This document shows positions 29,831 through 41,494 of a stretch of DNA of 64,000 nucleotides, piece by piece. The position numbers and the translations under genes are program-made. Source of the DNA: Sphingomonas changnyeongensis (lineage in GTDB: Bacteria > Pseudomonadota > Alphaproteobacteria > Sphingomonadales > Sphingomonadaceae); the NCBI RefSeq assembly GCF_009913435.1, contig NZ_CP047895.1:62001-126000 (forward strand), written 5' to 3'. Position 1 is the stretch's first letter; every line of letters begins with the position of its first letter. The notes under the pieces are model-generated. The model ran no database searches, was not told the origin of the DNA, and saw only the letters and a program-made list of their open reading frames with translations.

Positions 29831-29844
29831 GAATCAGCGGATTC
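29831..29844. promoter_or_regulatory. Paired GANTC sites (CcrM methylation) in the ftsZ promoter region
   Basis: gaatc (29831-29835) and gattc (29840-29844) form a small palindrome, tgaatc-agcg-gattca, about 60 bases upstream of ftsZ in the ftsA-ftsZ gap. In Caulobacter, CcrM methylates GANTC and, with GcrA, times ftsZ transcription. The sites are seen directly; the regulatory role is inferred from that precedent. Confidence 0.55.
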
Positions 29845-29882
29845 ACCAAATCGAGCCAAATCTTAATAATCCACAACATTAT

Positions 29883-31169
29883 TCACAGATTGGTCCGGAA
29901 GGCGGCCACCAGCCGCTGGATCAGCGCCGATCCGCTGGCCCGGACCATCGTCTGCGCGGCGGCAAGCGGTGCCGCGCGCAGATCGACCGGGTCGGACGCG
30001 GCATAGCAGGTCAGCCCGGCAAGCGTCGCAAAGGCCGGGCCGCTATGCGCGTCGGGCAGGCCCGCCAGCCCGCGCGGCCGGCCGACCCTGACCGCGCGGC
30101 CGAGCACGCCCTGCGCATAATCGGCCATGCCCTTCAGTTCAGCGCCGCCGCCGGTCAGCACCACCTGCCGGCCATTGGGACCGGCAAAGCCCATATCCTT
30201 GAGCGCCCGGGAAATGTCGCCCATCATCTGTTCCAGCCGCTCGCGGATCACGGCGATCAGCTGCGCGCGGGTGATGCGCTGGACATCGCCGCTTTCCTCC
30301 TCGGCGGAAAGGGGGGCGACGTCGATCATGTCATGATTGTCGCGCGGGCTGGCGGTGGCCGAGCCGTAGAAGCATTTCATCCGTTCGGCCTGGGCCCTTC
30401 TGGTGCCGAAGGCCGAGGCGATATCGTCGGTGATGTCGGCAGCCCCGATCGGCAGCGAAGCGAGCGCGACCAGCACCCCGCCTGAAAACAGCGACACATT
30501 GGTCACCCCCGCGCCCAGCTCGACCAGCGCCACGCCCAGATCGCGTTCCTCGTCCGACAGGCAGGCAAGCCCGGTCGCGACCGGCGCGGCGACGATCGAG
30601 CGCACGTCGAGATGCGCGCTCCTGACGCACAGATCGAGGTTGCGGACCGGCGACGGATCGGCCGCCACGACATGGATGTTGACGCCCAGCCGGTCGGCAT
30701 GCAGCCCGCGCGGGTTGCGCACATCGGTCAGCCCGTCGATCGTGTAGAGCGTCGGCTGGGCGTGCAGCACCATCCGCCCGGCCGGGTCGATGGAATCGCG
30801 CCCGGCGGCGAGCAGCTGGTCGATATCCTGCTGCTCGATCCGGTGCCCACCCAGCTCCACCTCGACCGAGGCGATGTTGCTGACCAGCCCGCCGGCTGAA
30901 AAGCTGACCCAGACATCCTCGATATTGACCCCGGCAATGCGTTCGGCCTGTTCGACGGCCTCGCGCACCGCCAGTTCGGTCGCCGCCATGTCGGCCACAT
31001 AGCCGCGCTTGACGCCCCGGCTTTCGCGCTGGCCGGTGCCCAGCACCTCGATCGCCCCGCCCTCGCCGCGCGCGGCGATCAGCGCGGAAACCTTGGAGGA
31101 TCCGATGTCGAGCGCCGTGATCAGCCGCTCCGTCCGCGCGCCCGCGCTCCGCCCGTCCCGCCTGCTCAT
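29883..31169 (-). CDS. ftsA: Cell division protein FtsA
   Basis: The actin-like protein that tethers FtsZ to the membrane and recruits later division proteins. 428 residues with phosphate loop LITALDIGSSKVSALIA, the SHS2 insertion, LVELGAGVTNVSLFSGG and QVVLTGGGAELKG. The C-terminal amphipathic helix ALIQRLVAAFRTNL is the membrane-targeting sequence. ATGA overlap with ftsQ. Confidence 0.96.
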   Translation of the reverse strand: MSRRDGRSAGARTERLITALDIGSSKVSALIAARGEGGAIEVLGTGQRESRGVKRGYVADMAATELAVREAVEQAERIAGVNIEDVWVSFSAGGLVSNIASVEVELGGHRIEQQDIDQLLAAGRDSIDPAGRMVLHAQPTLYTIDGLTDVRNPRGLHADRLGVNIHVVAADPSPVRNLDLCVRSAHLDVRSIVAAPVATGLACLSDEERDLGVALVELGAGVTNVSLFSGGVLVALASLPIGAADITDDIASAFGTRRAQAERMKCFYGSATASPRDNHDMIDVAPLSAEEESGDVQRITRAQLIAVIRERLEQMMGDISRALKDMGFAGPNGRQVVLTGGGAELKGMADYAQGVLGRAVRVGRPRGLAGLPDAHSGPAFATLAGLTCYAASDPVDLRAAPLAAAQTMVRASGSALIQRLVAAFRTNL

Positions 31170-32197
31170 ATGCTGTCGCTCACCTTTGCCAGTCCGCCGT
31201 TCCGGGGCGCTGCGGGCCGCGCCGGCCGGATGCCCCCCGCACCGGGTGCTGTCGCCCCTTCCGCCCCGTCCCCCGCAGTTTCATCGCCCGCGTCGATGGC
31301 GGCTTCATCCGCCTGCTCGTCGATCGCCCGCGCCTGCCGGTTGATCCGCGCGACGAAGCGCGTCGGATCGCGCATGTCGAAGCGCACAAACTGTCCGCCC
31401 AGCAGCCGCCGGTCGGCATCGAGCCGCGCGAATTTGACCAGGGCGCGCTGCGCGGCGGCATCGCCTTCGGGCAGGGCAAGCGTCTCGCCCGACTGGAAGC
31501 GCAGGTCCCAGCGCCGGTCGCCGATCCAGGTTGCGCCGACCAGCACCGGGCGCAGCGCCGGCACCTTGTCGACCAGCGCCAGCAGCGCCCCGGCATGGCG
31601 GTTCGCGCCCGGCCCGATCAAGAGCGGCAGATCGGGCATCGCCACCGCCGAGACATCGTCGAGCACGACCCCGGCCGCATCGACCAGCCGCAGCTGCCCC
31701 TGATGCTGCCACACCGCAGCCGGGCGGCGTTCGACGAGGTCGACGACCAAAGTGTCGGGCAGCCGGCGCGACACCCGCGCATCGGCGATCCAGCCATAAC
31801 GCAGCAGCTGCTCGCGCACCCGGTCGAGATCGACGAGCGGCATGGCGAGCGAATGCTGGTCGAACGCGATCGCATAGACGGTCAGCCGGTCCATGTTGTT
31901 CACGCCGTTGAGCTCGACCCGCTTGACCTGAAATCCCGCCCGCGCGGTCAGATCGGCAAGCGCCGCGCCGGCCATGGCGGGCACGCCCATCAGATGCAGG
32001 ATCAGCAGCGCAAACGCCGCCCCGCCGGCCAGGATTGCGCCGGTGACGGTCCGCTCGACCGTCTCCGGGCTGATCGGGGCGAGGCCGAGCAGCCGCGCGA
32101 ACAGGCCCGGCCGGGCCGGTACCGTGGCCCGCGCGCGCCGCGCCGGCGCGGCCGGCCGTGCCGCCCCCCGCCGGATGGTCGCGCGCGCCTCTGCCAT
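31166..32197 (-). CDS. ftsQ: Cell division protein FtsQ
   Basis: A bitopic division protein linking early and late divisome components. 343 residues: an Arg/Ala-rich cytosolic part, a membrane helix (AILAGGAAFALLILHLMGV), a POTRA domain starting FQVKRVELNGVNNMDRL and the FtsQ beta domain (YGWIADARVSRRLPDTLVVDLVERRP). The tail after about residue 290 is low-complexity. It overlaps ddl at the stop/start and ftsA by ATGA. Confidence 0.95.
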   Translation of the reverse strand: MAEARATIRRGAARPAAPARRARATVPARPGLFARLLGLAPISPETVERTVTGAILAGGAAFALLILHLMGVPAMAGAALADLTARAGFQVKRVELNGVNNMDRLTVYAIAFDQHSLAMPLVDLDRVREQLLRYGWIADARVSRRLPDTLVVDLVERRPAAVWQHQGQLRLVDAAGVVLDDVSAVAMPDLPLLIGPGANRHAGALLALVDKVPALRPVLVGATWIGDRRWDLRFQSGETLALPEGDAAAQRALVKFARLDADRRLLGGQFVRFDMRDPTRFVARINRQARAIDEQADEAAIDAGDETAGDGAEGATAPGAGGIRPARPAAPRNGGLAKVSDSI

Positions 32198-33129
32198 CAG
32201 CCCTGCTCCCGGTGGCCGAGCGCGTCGGCGACGATGGCGGCCACCAGTTGCTGATAGCTCATCCCCACCGCCCGCGCCTGTTCGGGCACCAGGCTGAGCG
32301 GCGTCATCCCCGGCTGGGTGTTGACCTCGAGCAGGAACAGCCCGTCCAGCCCGCGCGTCTCGTCCCAGCGGAAATCGGCGCGCGACGCGCCGCGGCAGCC
32401 GAGCAGCCGGTGCGCGGCCAGCGCAAGCTCCATCGCCCGTTCGGCAACCGGCGCGGGGATCTCCGCCGGGCAGACATGTTCGGTCAGCCCGTCGGTATAT
32501 TTGGCGTCATAGTCGTAAAAGCCGGTGCGCGGGCGCAGCTCGGTGACGGCGAGCGCCCGGTCGCCAAGCACCGCGACCGTCAGCTCGCGGCCCGGAATGA
32601 ACGGTTCGGCCAGCAATGTGTCGAAGATCTGCCACGGCCCGGCGGCATCGCGGGCGATGGGCGCGCCGTGATTGCCGCCCTCCGTCACGATCGCGACGCC
32701 GACCGACGAGCCTTCATTGACGGGCTTGAGCACATAGGGGCGCGGCAGCGGATCGCCGGCAAACAGGCTTTCGGATGCAACGATATGCCCGCCGGGCATC
32801 GGGATGCCATGGGGGACGAGCGCATTCTTGGTCAGCTGCTTGTCGATGGCGATGACCGATGTCTGCTGCCCCGAATGGGTGTAGGGAATGCCCATCAGGT
32901 CGAGCATGCCCTGCACCGACCCGTCCTCGCCCGGCGTGCCGTGCAGCGCGTTGAACACCAGATCGGGCCGCGCTTCGGCGATGCGCACCGCGACGTCGCG
33001 GTCCATGTCCAGCCGGGTGACGCGGTGGCCGAGCGCCTCGAGCGCATCGGCGACCCCGGCCCCCGACATCAGCGACACCGCGCGCTCGGCCGACCAGCCG
33101 CCCATCAGCACCAGGATGTGAAGGCTCAT
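32197..33129 (-). CDS. ddl: D-alanine--D-alanine ligase
   Basis: Joins two D-Ala with ATP for peptidoglycan precursors. 310 residues, ATP-grasp fold. N-terminal ILVLMGGWSAERAVSLMSG, LHGTPGEDGSVQGMLDLMGI, VLKPVNEGSSVGVAIV and the metal-binding FLLEVNTQPGMTPLSLVPEQ are all present. The ATG at 33129 overlaps the murB stop (ATGA). Confidence 0.96.
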   Translation of the reverse strand: MSLHILVLMGGWSAERAVSLMSGAGVADALEALGHRVTRLDMDRDVAVRIAEARPDLVFNALHGTPGEDGSVQGMLDLMGIPYTHSGQQTSVIAIDKQLTKNALVPHGIPMPGGHIVASESLFAGDPLPRPYVLKPVNEGSSVGVAIVTEGGNHGAPIARDAAGPWQIFDTLLAEPFIPGRELTVAVLGDRALAVTELRPRTGFYDYDAKYTDGLTEHVCPAEIPAPVAERAMELALAAHRLLGCRGASRADFRWDETRGLDGLFLLEVNTQPGMTPLSLVPEQARAVGMSYQQLVAAIVADALGHREQG

Positions 33130-34017
33130 GCCGGCCGTCCCACGCGCGCAATCTCCCATTCCAGCTCGACGCCCGCATGCGCGCGGACCCGCGCACGCAC
33201 TTCCTCGCCCAGCGCCTCGATATCGGCGCTGGTCGCGTCCCCAAGATTGATGAGGAAGTTGGTATGCTTTTCCGAAACCTGCGCGCCGCCCCGGGTCAAG
33301 CCCCGGCAGCCGGCCGCATCGACGAGACGCCATGCCTTGTCGCCGGGCGGATTCTTGAACGTCGAGCCGCCGGTGCGCGAGCGCAGCGGCTGCGACGCCT
33401 CGCGCGCCGCCGCGATCCGGTCCATTTCCGCCTGGATGTCGGCGGGCGCGGCGTCATGGCCGGCAAACTCCGCCGCGATCACGATCGCACCCGCCGGCAG
33501 CGCGCTGTGGCGATAGGCAAAGGCCAGATCATCGGGGCCGAGCCGCCGCCGCTCGCCCGAACGCAGCACGACGTCGCACGCCACCAGAATGTCGCGCACC
33601 TCGCGGCCATAGGCGCCGCCGTTCATCCGCACGAACCCGCCGACCGTGCCGGGGATCGAGCGCAGAAACTCCATCCCGCCAATGCCGAGATCGCGCGCGG
33701 TCGAGGACACCAGGATGCCGCTCGCCCCGCCGCCGCACGACAGCGACAGCGGCCCGGCGCGCTCCACCCGGGCAAAGGCCTTGCCCAGCCGCACGACCAC
33801 GCCCGGCACGCCGCCGTCGCGCACGATCAGGTTCGACCCGAGGCCAATCGCCATCACCGGCACCGCCGGGTCGAGCGCGGCGAGAAAGGCGGCCAGATCC
33901 TCGGCATCGGCAGGCTCGAACAGCCAGTCGGCGGCACCGCCGGCCTTGAACCAGACCAGGGGGCCAGCGGCGCATCCGGCGTCAGCCGCCCGCGCACCGG
34001 GGGCAGGGGTTCAGCCG

Positions 34018-34021
<4 letters not shown>
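33126..34021 (-). CDS. murB: UDP-N-acetylenolpyruvoylglucosamine reductase (one apparent frameshift)
   Basis: A FAD enzyme making UDP-MurNAc. The body is clear: [37 protein letters not shown], catalytic Ser in [16 protein letters not shown]. The first 20 codons (from a GTG at 34021 overlapping the murC stop) are in another frame. One extra base in the G run 33959-33963 reads [20 protein letters not shown] and joins them into 298 residues, the normal MurB length. Uncorrected, only an N-terminally truncated frame from 33863 is open. Confidence 0.9.
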
Positions 34022-35419
<1,398 letters not shown>

Positions 35420-35423
<4 letters not shown>

Positions 35424-36545
35424 GATTCCCGTCCCTGAGCGCCGAGGCTTTCGACCAGATCGGCCAGATCCTCGGCGGCATGGGGGCGGCCGCACCCGCG
35501 CGCGCGCCGCGCGGCATTTTCGAGCGCCTGCGGCTCCAGCCCCAGTTTCTGCATCTGCTTGGCAAGTTCGACCGCGGTGAAGCGCGCCTGCGCGATCGAC
35601 CGCGCCCCGCCCGCCGCGACCAGTTCGCGGACATTGTGCGTCTGATGATCGTCGGTCGCGCCCGGCAGCGGCACCAGGATCGCCGGCCGCCCCGCCGCCG
35701 TCAGCTCGGCGACGGTCGAGGCGCCCGCGCGCGCGATCACCAGATGCGCCCAGCCCAGCCGGTCCGGCAGGTCGGGCATATAGGTGGCAAGATCAGCCGG
35801 GATGCCCAGTTCGCCGTAACGGGCGCGCACCCGGTCGATATCCTCGCTGCGGCACTGCTGCGTCACCTGCAGCCGCCGGCGCAGCCCCGGCGGCAGCATC
35901 CCCAGCCCCTCGGGCACGACATCGGACAGGATGGTCGCCCCCTGGCTGCCGCCGGTCACGAGGATGCGGAACACCCCTCGGCATCAAGCGGGGATAGGGC
36001 CGGTCGCGCAACGCCAGCACCTCGGCGCGCACCGGATTGCCGACCAGATGGGTCTGCTCGGCCAGGTCAGCGGGCAGGCGCGCGACATCGGGATAGGCGG
36101 TTGCGACCGCATCGACGCGGCGGGCGAGCAGCCGGTTGACCCGGCCCAGCACCGCATTCTGTTCATGGATGACCGTGGGGATGCGGCGGCCGAGCGCGGC
36201 GATCAGGCTGGGGAGCGCCGGATAGCCGCCAAAGCCGATCACCGCCGCCGGCTCGATCGCGCGGTAGAGCGCCAGCGCCATCGCCCGGCCCGCCAGGATC
36301 GACCGCCCGGCGCGCAGCCAGCCGAGCGGCCCGCCCGCCAGCCGCCCGGCCGGCAGCACATGGGTGGCGACGCCGTCGAACAGCCCCGGAATCCGCGCGC
36401 CGCGTTCATCGGTGATCAGCGCGACCTCGTGCCCGCGCGCCATCAGCACCTCGGCCAGCGCCTGGGCGGGCGTCATGTGCCCGCCAGTGCCGCCGGCGGC
36501 GAGGACGAAGCGCATCGGCGGGATGTTCAGATCCGTGATGCTCAT
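35420..36545 (-). CDS. murG: UDP-GlcNAc transferase MurG (two apparent frameshifts)
   Basis: Adds GlcNAc to lipid I at the inner membrane. The N-terminal half is in one frame ([35 protein letters not shown]) and the C-terminal half in another ([39 protein letters not shown]). Two runs 13 bases apart, 35990-35993 and 35974-35977, each appear one base short. Restoring both reads [20 protein letters not shown] and gives 375 residues. A single extra base could also realign the frames but leaves a non-family junction. ATGA overlaps with ftsW and murC. Confidence 0.9.
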
Positions 36546-37746
36546 GCCTGCCCCCGCCAGGTGACGACATAGGGCGAACGCTTCAGATAGGGATTGCGGC
36601 GGGTGAAGACGAGCAGCAGCCCCATGCCGAGCGCGAGCGCCAGCATCGACGACCCGCCATAGCTGATCAGCGGCAGCGTCATGCCCTTGGACGGTGCGAG
36701 TTGCAGATTGACCGCCATGTTGATGATCGCCTGCACCCCGAACTGGGTCGCGAGCCCGGCGGCGGCGAGCAGGGTGAACAGATCATCCTCGTCAAGCAGC
36801 TTGAGCAGCACGCGCACGACGATGGCGAGATAGACGACCGCGATGGCGAGGCAGGCGATCAGCCCGAATTCCTCGCCGATCACCGAGAAGATATAGTCGG
36901 TATGCGCCTCGGGCAGCTGGAACTTCGCCTCGCCCGCCCCCGGCCCGGTGCCGAAAAAGCCGCCGCCGGTGATCGTCGCATGGGCCTTGTCGACCTGATA
37001 GGTATCGCCTTCGCCATAGATGAAGTTGTTGATGCGGTTGGTGGCGACCGGATAGAACAGATAGGCGGCGATGATGCCGACAAAGCCGGCCCCACCAGCC
37101 CGCCGATGATCCGCCCCGACACGCCCGAGAGCAGCAACAGCGTCATCCAGATCGCCGCGAACACGACCGTCTGGCCCAGATCGGGCTGCTTCATCAGCAT
37201 GACCGCGACCGCCCCGAACAGCGCGGCCGAAATCTGCGCGACCGGCAAGGTCCTGTCCTGCTGCTTGAGCGACAGCAGCCAGGCGAGCGCGACGACGAAC
37301 AGCGGCTTTAAGAACTCGGAGGGCTGGAACTGGCCCAGCCCGACGCCGATCCAGCGCCGCGCGCCGTTGACCTCGACCCCGATCAGCGGGACGAGCGCGA
37401 GCATCACCAGAAAAAACGCCGCCCCGGCCAGCGCCAGCCGCCGCGCCATCACCTTGGGCAGCATCGAAATGCCCAGCATCACCGGCACGCTCAGCACCAC
37501 CCAGGCCAGCTGCCGCCAGAAATAATGCAGCGCCGCCACGGTCACGCCATTGCCCGAATAACGCTGCGCCGCCGCCGGGGCCGCCGCCGCAACCGCCAGC
37601 AGGCCGATCGAGATCAGCACGGTCAGCAGGATCAGCAGCAGCCGGTCGATTTCCCAGAACCAGCGGCCAAGCGCCGACTGGTCGGCGCGGCCGAGCCGGG
37701 CCACCTGCTTTCTGCGCGTCCGCTGGCTGAGCGTCGCTTCCGTCAC
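36542..37746 (-). CDS. ftsW: Peptidoglycan polymerase FtsW (one apparent frameshift)
   Basis: SEDS-family glycosyltransferase of septal wall synthesis, about ten membrane helices. The N-terminal part (VEVNGARRWIGVGLGQFQPSE, VMLMKQPDLGQTVVF) and the C-terminal part (KAHATITGGGFFGTGPGAGE, MTLPLISYGGSSMLALALGMG) are in different frames. One extra base in the C run 37090-37093 reads GGLVGAGFVGIIAAYLFYP and restores 401 residues. The start is a GTG at 37746 overlapping the murD stop. Confidence 0.9.
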
Positions 37747-39025
37747 CTGAGCGCCTCCACCGCCGCGCGGAATGCCTCGCCGCGCGCCTCGAAATCCCGG
37801 AACTGGTCGAACGAGGCGCAGGCCGGCGACAGCAGCACGACATCGCCGGGTTCCGCGTCCCGCGCCGCCTGCCTTACCGCTTCATCAAGCGTTCCGCATT
37901 CCCGGACATGCATGTGCGGCGCCAAAATCTGTGCATAACCCGGCCCCGCCTTGCCGATCGTATAGGCGTGGCGGACATGCCCGAAATAGGGCGCGCAGGC
38001 ATCAAGGTCGGGCGTCTTGGCCAGCCCGCCCAGGATCCAGCGGATGCGCGGATAGGCGGCCAGCGCCGGGGCGGTCGAGGCGGGGTTGGTCGCCTTGCTG
38101 TCATTGACGAACAGCACGCCGTCGCGCTCGGCCACGCGCTCCATCCGGTGCGGCAGACCGGGATAGGAGGCCAGCCCGCGCGCGATCGCCGCATCATCAA
38201 GCCCAAGCGCGCGGACGGCGGCCACCGCGACCGCGACATTCTGCGCATTGTGCGGCCCGGCCAGTGCCGGCCAGCCGGCCTGATCGCCCAGCATCGCGGC
38301 ATCGCCGGCATGCACCACCGTCGCGCGCGGCAGCCGCCCGGCGATGGCGCGGGTCTGGGGATCATCGGCGGCGATCACCGCGGTGCGCCCCGCCCCCTGC
38401 ATCGCGAACAGCCTTTCTTTGGCGGCGGCATAGGCGGCAAAGTCCGGATAGCGGTCGAGATGGTCGGGGTGATGTTGGTCAGCACCGCGACATCGCAGTC
38501 GAGGCTGTGCGTCAGATCGATCTGGAAGCTCGACAGCTCAAGCACATAGACGCCGCCTGCCGGCAAGGGCGGCTGCCCCAGGATCGGCAGGCCGATATTG
38601 CCGCCAAGCTGCGCCGGCACCCCGGCCTGCCCAAGCAGATGATGGATGAGCGCGGTCGTCGTCGATTTGCCGTTGGTGCCGGTGATGCCGACCACCCGGT
38701 GCGGCGGCAGATGCGGCCGCGCCTGGGCGAACAGCTCGATATCGCCGATCAGCGGCGTGGCCGTGCGCGCGGCATGGGCAGTGATGGCATGGGTGTTGAC
38801 CGGGATGCCCGGCGACGCGACAATCCCGGCCCAGCCGGTCAGGTCCAGCGTCAGCGGATCGGCCAGCGCCACGCCCGGCGGCGCCGCGCCGCGCGCGTCC
38901 TCATGCGCGTCCCACGCGGTCACCTCGGCACCTGCGGCCCGGAGCGCCGCGACCGCCGCCAGGCCGGAGCGCGCCAGCCCCAGCACATGATAGCGTCCGC
39001 CGCGCCAGGCCGGGCTGGTGATCAC
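37743..39025 (-). CDS. murD: UDP-N-acetylmuramoyl-L-alanine--D-glutamate ligase (one apparent frameshift)
   Basis: Adds D-Glu to the peptidoglycan precursor. It starts at a GTG at 39025 that overlaps the mraY stop. The N-terminal part has [21 protein letters not shown], and the C-terminal part [31 protein letters not shown] and [19 protein letters not shown]. One extra base in the G run 38466-38469 gives [20 protein letters not shown] and 427 residues. Uncorrected, the gene splits in the ATP-binding domain. Confidence 0.9.
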
Positions 39026-40092
39026 CGGATCTTGAGCGTCGACAGGCCGGCCAGCGCCAGCACCAGCGCGATGATCCAGAAACGGATCACCACGGTCGGC
39101 TCGCTCCAGCCCAGCTGTTCGAAATGATGGTGGATCGGTGCCATCTTGAACACGCGCTTGCCAGTGCGTTTGAAGAAGAACACCTGGATGATGACGCTCA
39201 TCGCCTCGACGACGAACAGCCCGCCGATGATGCCGAGCACGATTTCATGATGCGCGACGACCGACAGCGCGCCGAGCGCGCCGCCGAGCGCAAGGCTGCC
39301 CGTATCGCCCATGAACACGGCCGCAGGCGGCGCATTGAACCAGAGGAACGCCAGCACCGCGCCGACGATCGCGCCGCACATGATCGCCAGATCCCCCGCG
39401 CCCGGCACATGGGGGATGCCGAGATAGGCGGCGAACTTCGCATTGCCGGCCAGATAGACGATGATCATGAACGCGACCGAGGCGATGATGACCGGCATCG
39501 ACGCCAGCCCGTCCAGCCCGTCGGTCAGGTTGACCGCATTGCCGAAGGCGACGATCGTGAAGGCGGCAAAGACGATGTAGAACATGCCGAGATCGGCGAC
39601 CGGCTTGCTCAGGAACGGCAGATAGAGCAGCCCGCCATTCTGGCGCACGATGATCCAGGCGGCAAAGCCGGCAATCGCGAACTCGAGCAGCAGCCGCATC
39701 CGCCCCGACACGCCCGCCGTGCTCGCCTTGCGGACCTTGTCATAATCATCGAGGAACCCGATCAGCCCGAAGCCGAGCGTGACCGCCAGCACCGCCCAGA
39801 CATAGGAGTTGGACAGGTCCATCCACAGCAGCAGCGACACGGTGAGCGCGGTCAGGATCATCAGCCCGCCCATGGTCGGCGTGCCGCGCTTGGCGAGATG
39901 GGTCTGCGGGCCGTCGGCGCGGATCGGCTGTCCCTTGCCCTGGCGCACGCGCAGCCAGCCGATGAAGCGCGGCCCGATGATCAGCCCGATCAGCAGCGCG
40001 GTCGCCACCGCCCCGCCGGTGCGGAAGCTGAGATAACGGATCAGGTTGAGGACGCCGGGAAAGCCCAGCTGTTCGGCGATCAGATACAGCAT
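39022..40092 (-). CDS. mraY: Phospho-N-acetylmuramoyl-pentapeptide-transferase
   Basis: Makes lipid I by moving phospho-MurNAc-pentapeptide to undecaprenyl phosphate. 356 residues, ten membrane helices. Conserved cytosolic loops are [61 protein letters not shown] and [16 protein letters not shown] at 40092, five bases after the corrected murF stop. Confidence 0.97.
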   Translation of the reverse strand: MLYLIAEQLGFPGVLNLIRYLSFRTGGAVATALLIGLIIGPRFIGWLRVRQGKGQPIRADGPQTHLAKRGTPTMGGLMILTALTVSLLLWMDLSNSYVWAVLAVTLGFGLIGFLDDYDKVRKASTAGVSGRMRLLLEFAIAGFAAWIIVRQNGGLLYLPFLSKPVADLGMFYIVFAAFTIVAFGNAVNLTDGLDGLASMPVIIASVAFMIIVYLAGNAKFAAYLGIPHVPGAGDLAIMCGAIVGAVLAFLWFNAPPAAVFMGDTGSLALGGALGALSVVAHHEIVLGIIGGLFVVEAMSVIIQVFFFKRTGKRVFKMAPIHHHFEQLGWSEPTVVIRFWIIALVLALAGLSTLKIR

Positions 40093-40097
40093 CGTCC

Positions 40098-41494
40098 CTA
40101 TTCCCCCCTTGGCCCGCGGTTGCGCCGAGGCGGGCGACGAGCCGGCCCAGCCCGACCGAGTTGGACGCCTTGACCAGCAGCACGTCGCCGGGCGCGATCC
40201 GCCCGGCCAGCGCCGCTTCGGCGGCATCGGCATCGGCCACATGGACGAATGCGACCCGCCCGCCAAGCGCATCGGCAAGCGGGGCCATTTCCGGACCGAC
40301 CAGCACCGCCAGATCGATGCCGGCATCGGCGACCGGACCGGCCAGTTCGGCATGGAAAAGCGGGCCGTTTTCGCCCAGTTCGCGCATCGCCCCCAGGACG
40401 GCGATCCGCCGCGCCGCCGGCTCCGCCGCCAGCACGCCCAGGGTCGCGCGCATCGACGCCGGATTGGCGTTGTAGCTTTCATCGATGATCAGCGCGGTGC
40501 CGCCCGGCACCTCGATATCCAGCCGCGCGCCGCGCCCGGCCATGCCCGGCAGCTCGGCAAGCGCCAGCCCGGCAACGCCCAGATCGCCGCCCGCCGCCTC
40601 GACCGCCGCCAGCACGGCGAGCGCGTTCGACACCCAGTGTTCGCCGGGCTGCGCGACCGTCAGGCACAGGCTCGCCTCCGGCATCTGCACGGTGATCAGC
40701 GTCCCGCCGCCATTTGCCGGCACCCGGTCGAGCGCACGCACATCGGCGCCCGCGCCCAGGCCGAACGTCACGATGCGCGCGCCGCACGCGGTCGCCGCGT
40801 CGATCAGAATGTCGCGCTGCGGCGTGTCGAACGGGATGATCGCGGTGCCGCCCGGCTCCAGCCCCTCGAAAATCTCCGCCTTGGCGCGGGCGATATTCTC
40901 GATGGAGCCGAGATTTTCGATATGCGCGGGCGCGATCGCGGTGATGACGGCGACATGCGGGCGCACCATGCGGGTCAGCGCGGCGATTTCCTGGGCATGG
41001 TTCATGCCCATTTCAAACACCCCGAACCGGGTCGCCGCCGGCATCCGCGCCAGGCTGAGCGGCACGCCGACATGGTTGTTGTAGCTTTTGAGCGAGCGGT
41101 GCGCGCGCCCCGGCGTCAGCCGGTCGAGCGCGCGGAAGATCGCTTCCTTGGTGCCGGTCTTGCCGACCGATCCGGTCACGCCGATGATGCGCGCGCCCGC
41201 CACCGTCTCGGCCCGGACGCGCGCCGCCCGGCCCAGCGCCTCGAGCGCGCGGTGGGTGTCGGCGACAAGCACATGGGGGTGTGCGACCGGGCGGGCGACG
41301 ATCATGCCGGCAGCGCCGCGCGCCGCCGCCTGATCGACGAAGCGGTGGCCGTCGCTGGTCTCGCCGGGCAGGGCGACGAACAGGTCGCCCGGGCCGACCT
41401 CGCGGCTGTCGAACGCGACGCCGCCGACCGCGAAGTCGGCCGAGGCGGCACCGCCGGTCGCGGCGGCAATCTCGTCAGCGCGCCACAGCGTCAT
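40098..41494 (-). CDS. murF: UDP-N-acetylmuramoyl-tripeptide--D-alanyl-D-alanine ligase (apparent frameshift at the 3' end)
   Basis: Adds D-Ala-D-Ala to complete the pentapeptide. ATG at 41494 ([15 protein letters not shown]) overlapping the murE stop. ATP loop [34 protein letters not shown] and [15 protein letters not shown] are conserved. The open frame as written continues into mraY. One extra base in the C run 40103-40108 gives a TAG stop at 40098-40100, just before mraY, and 465 residues. This 3' break would alter only the C-terminal tail. Confidence 0.9.

Noticed and set aside
35974..35993. Programmed ribosomal frameshifting in murG
   Set aside because: No slippery heptamer or downstream pseudoknot was seen, and the two breaks match the same run-shortening seen in unrelated genes.
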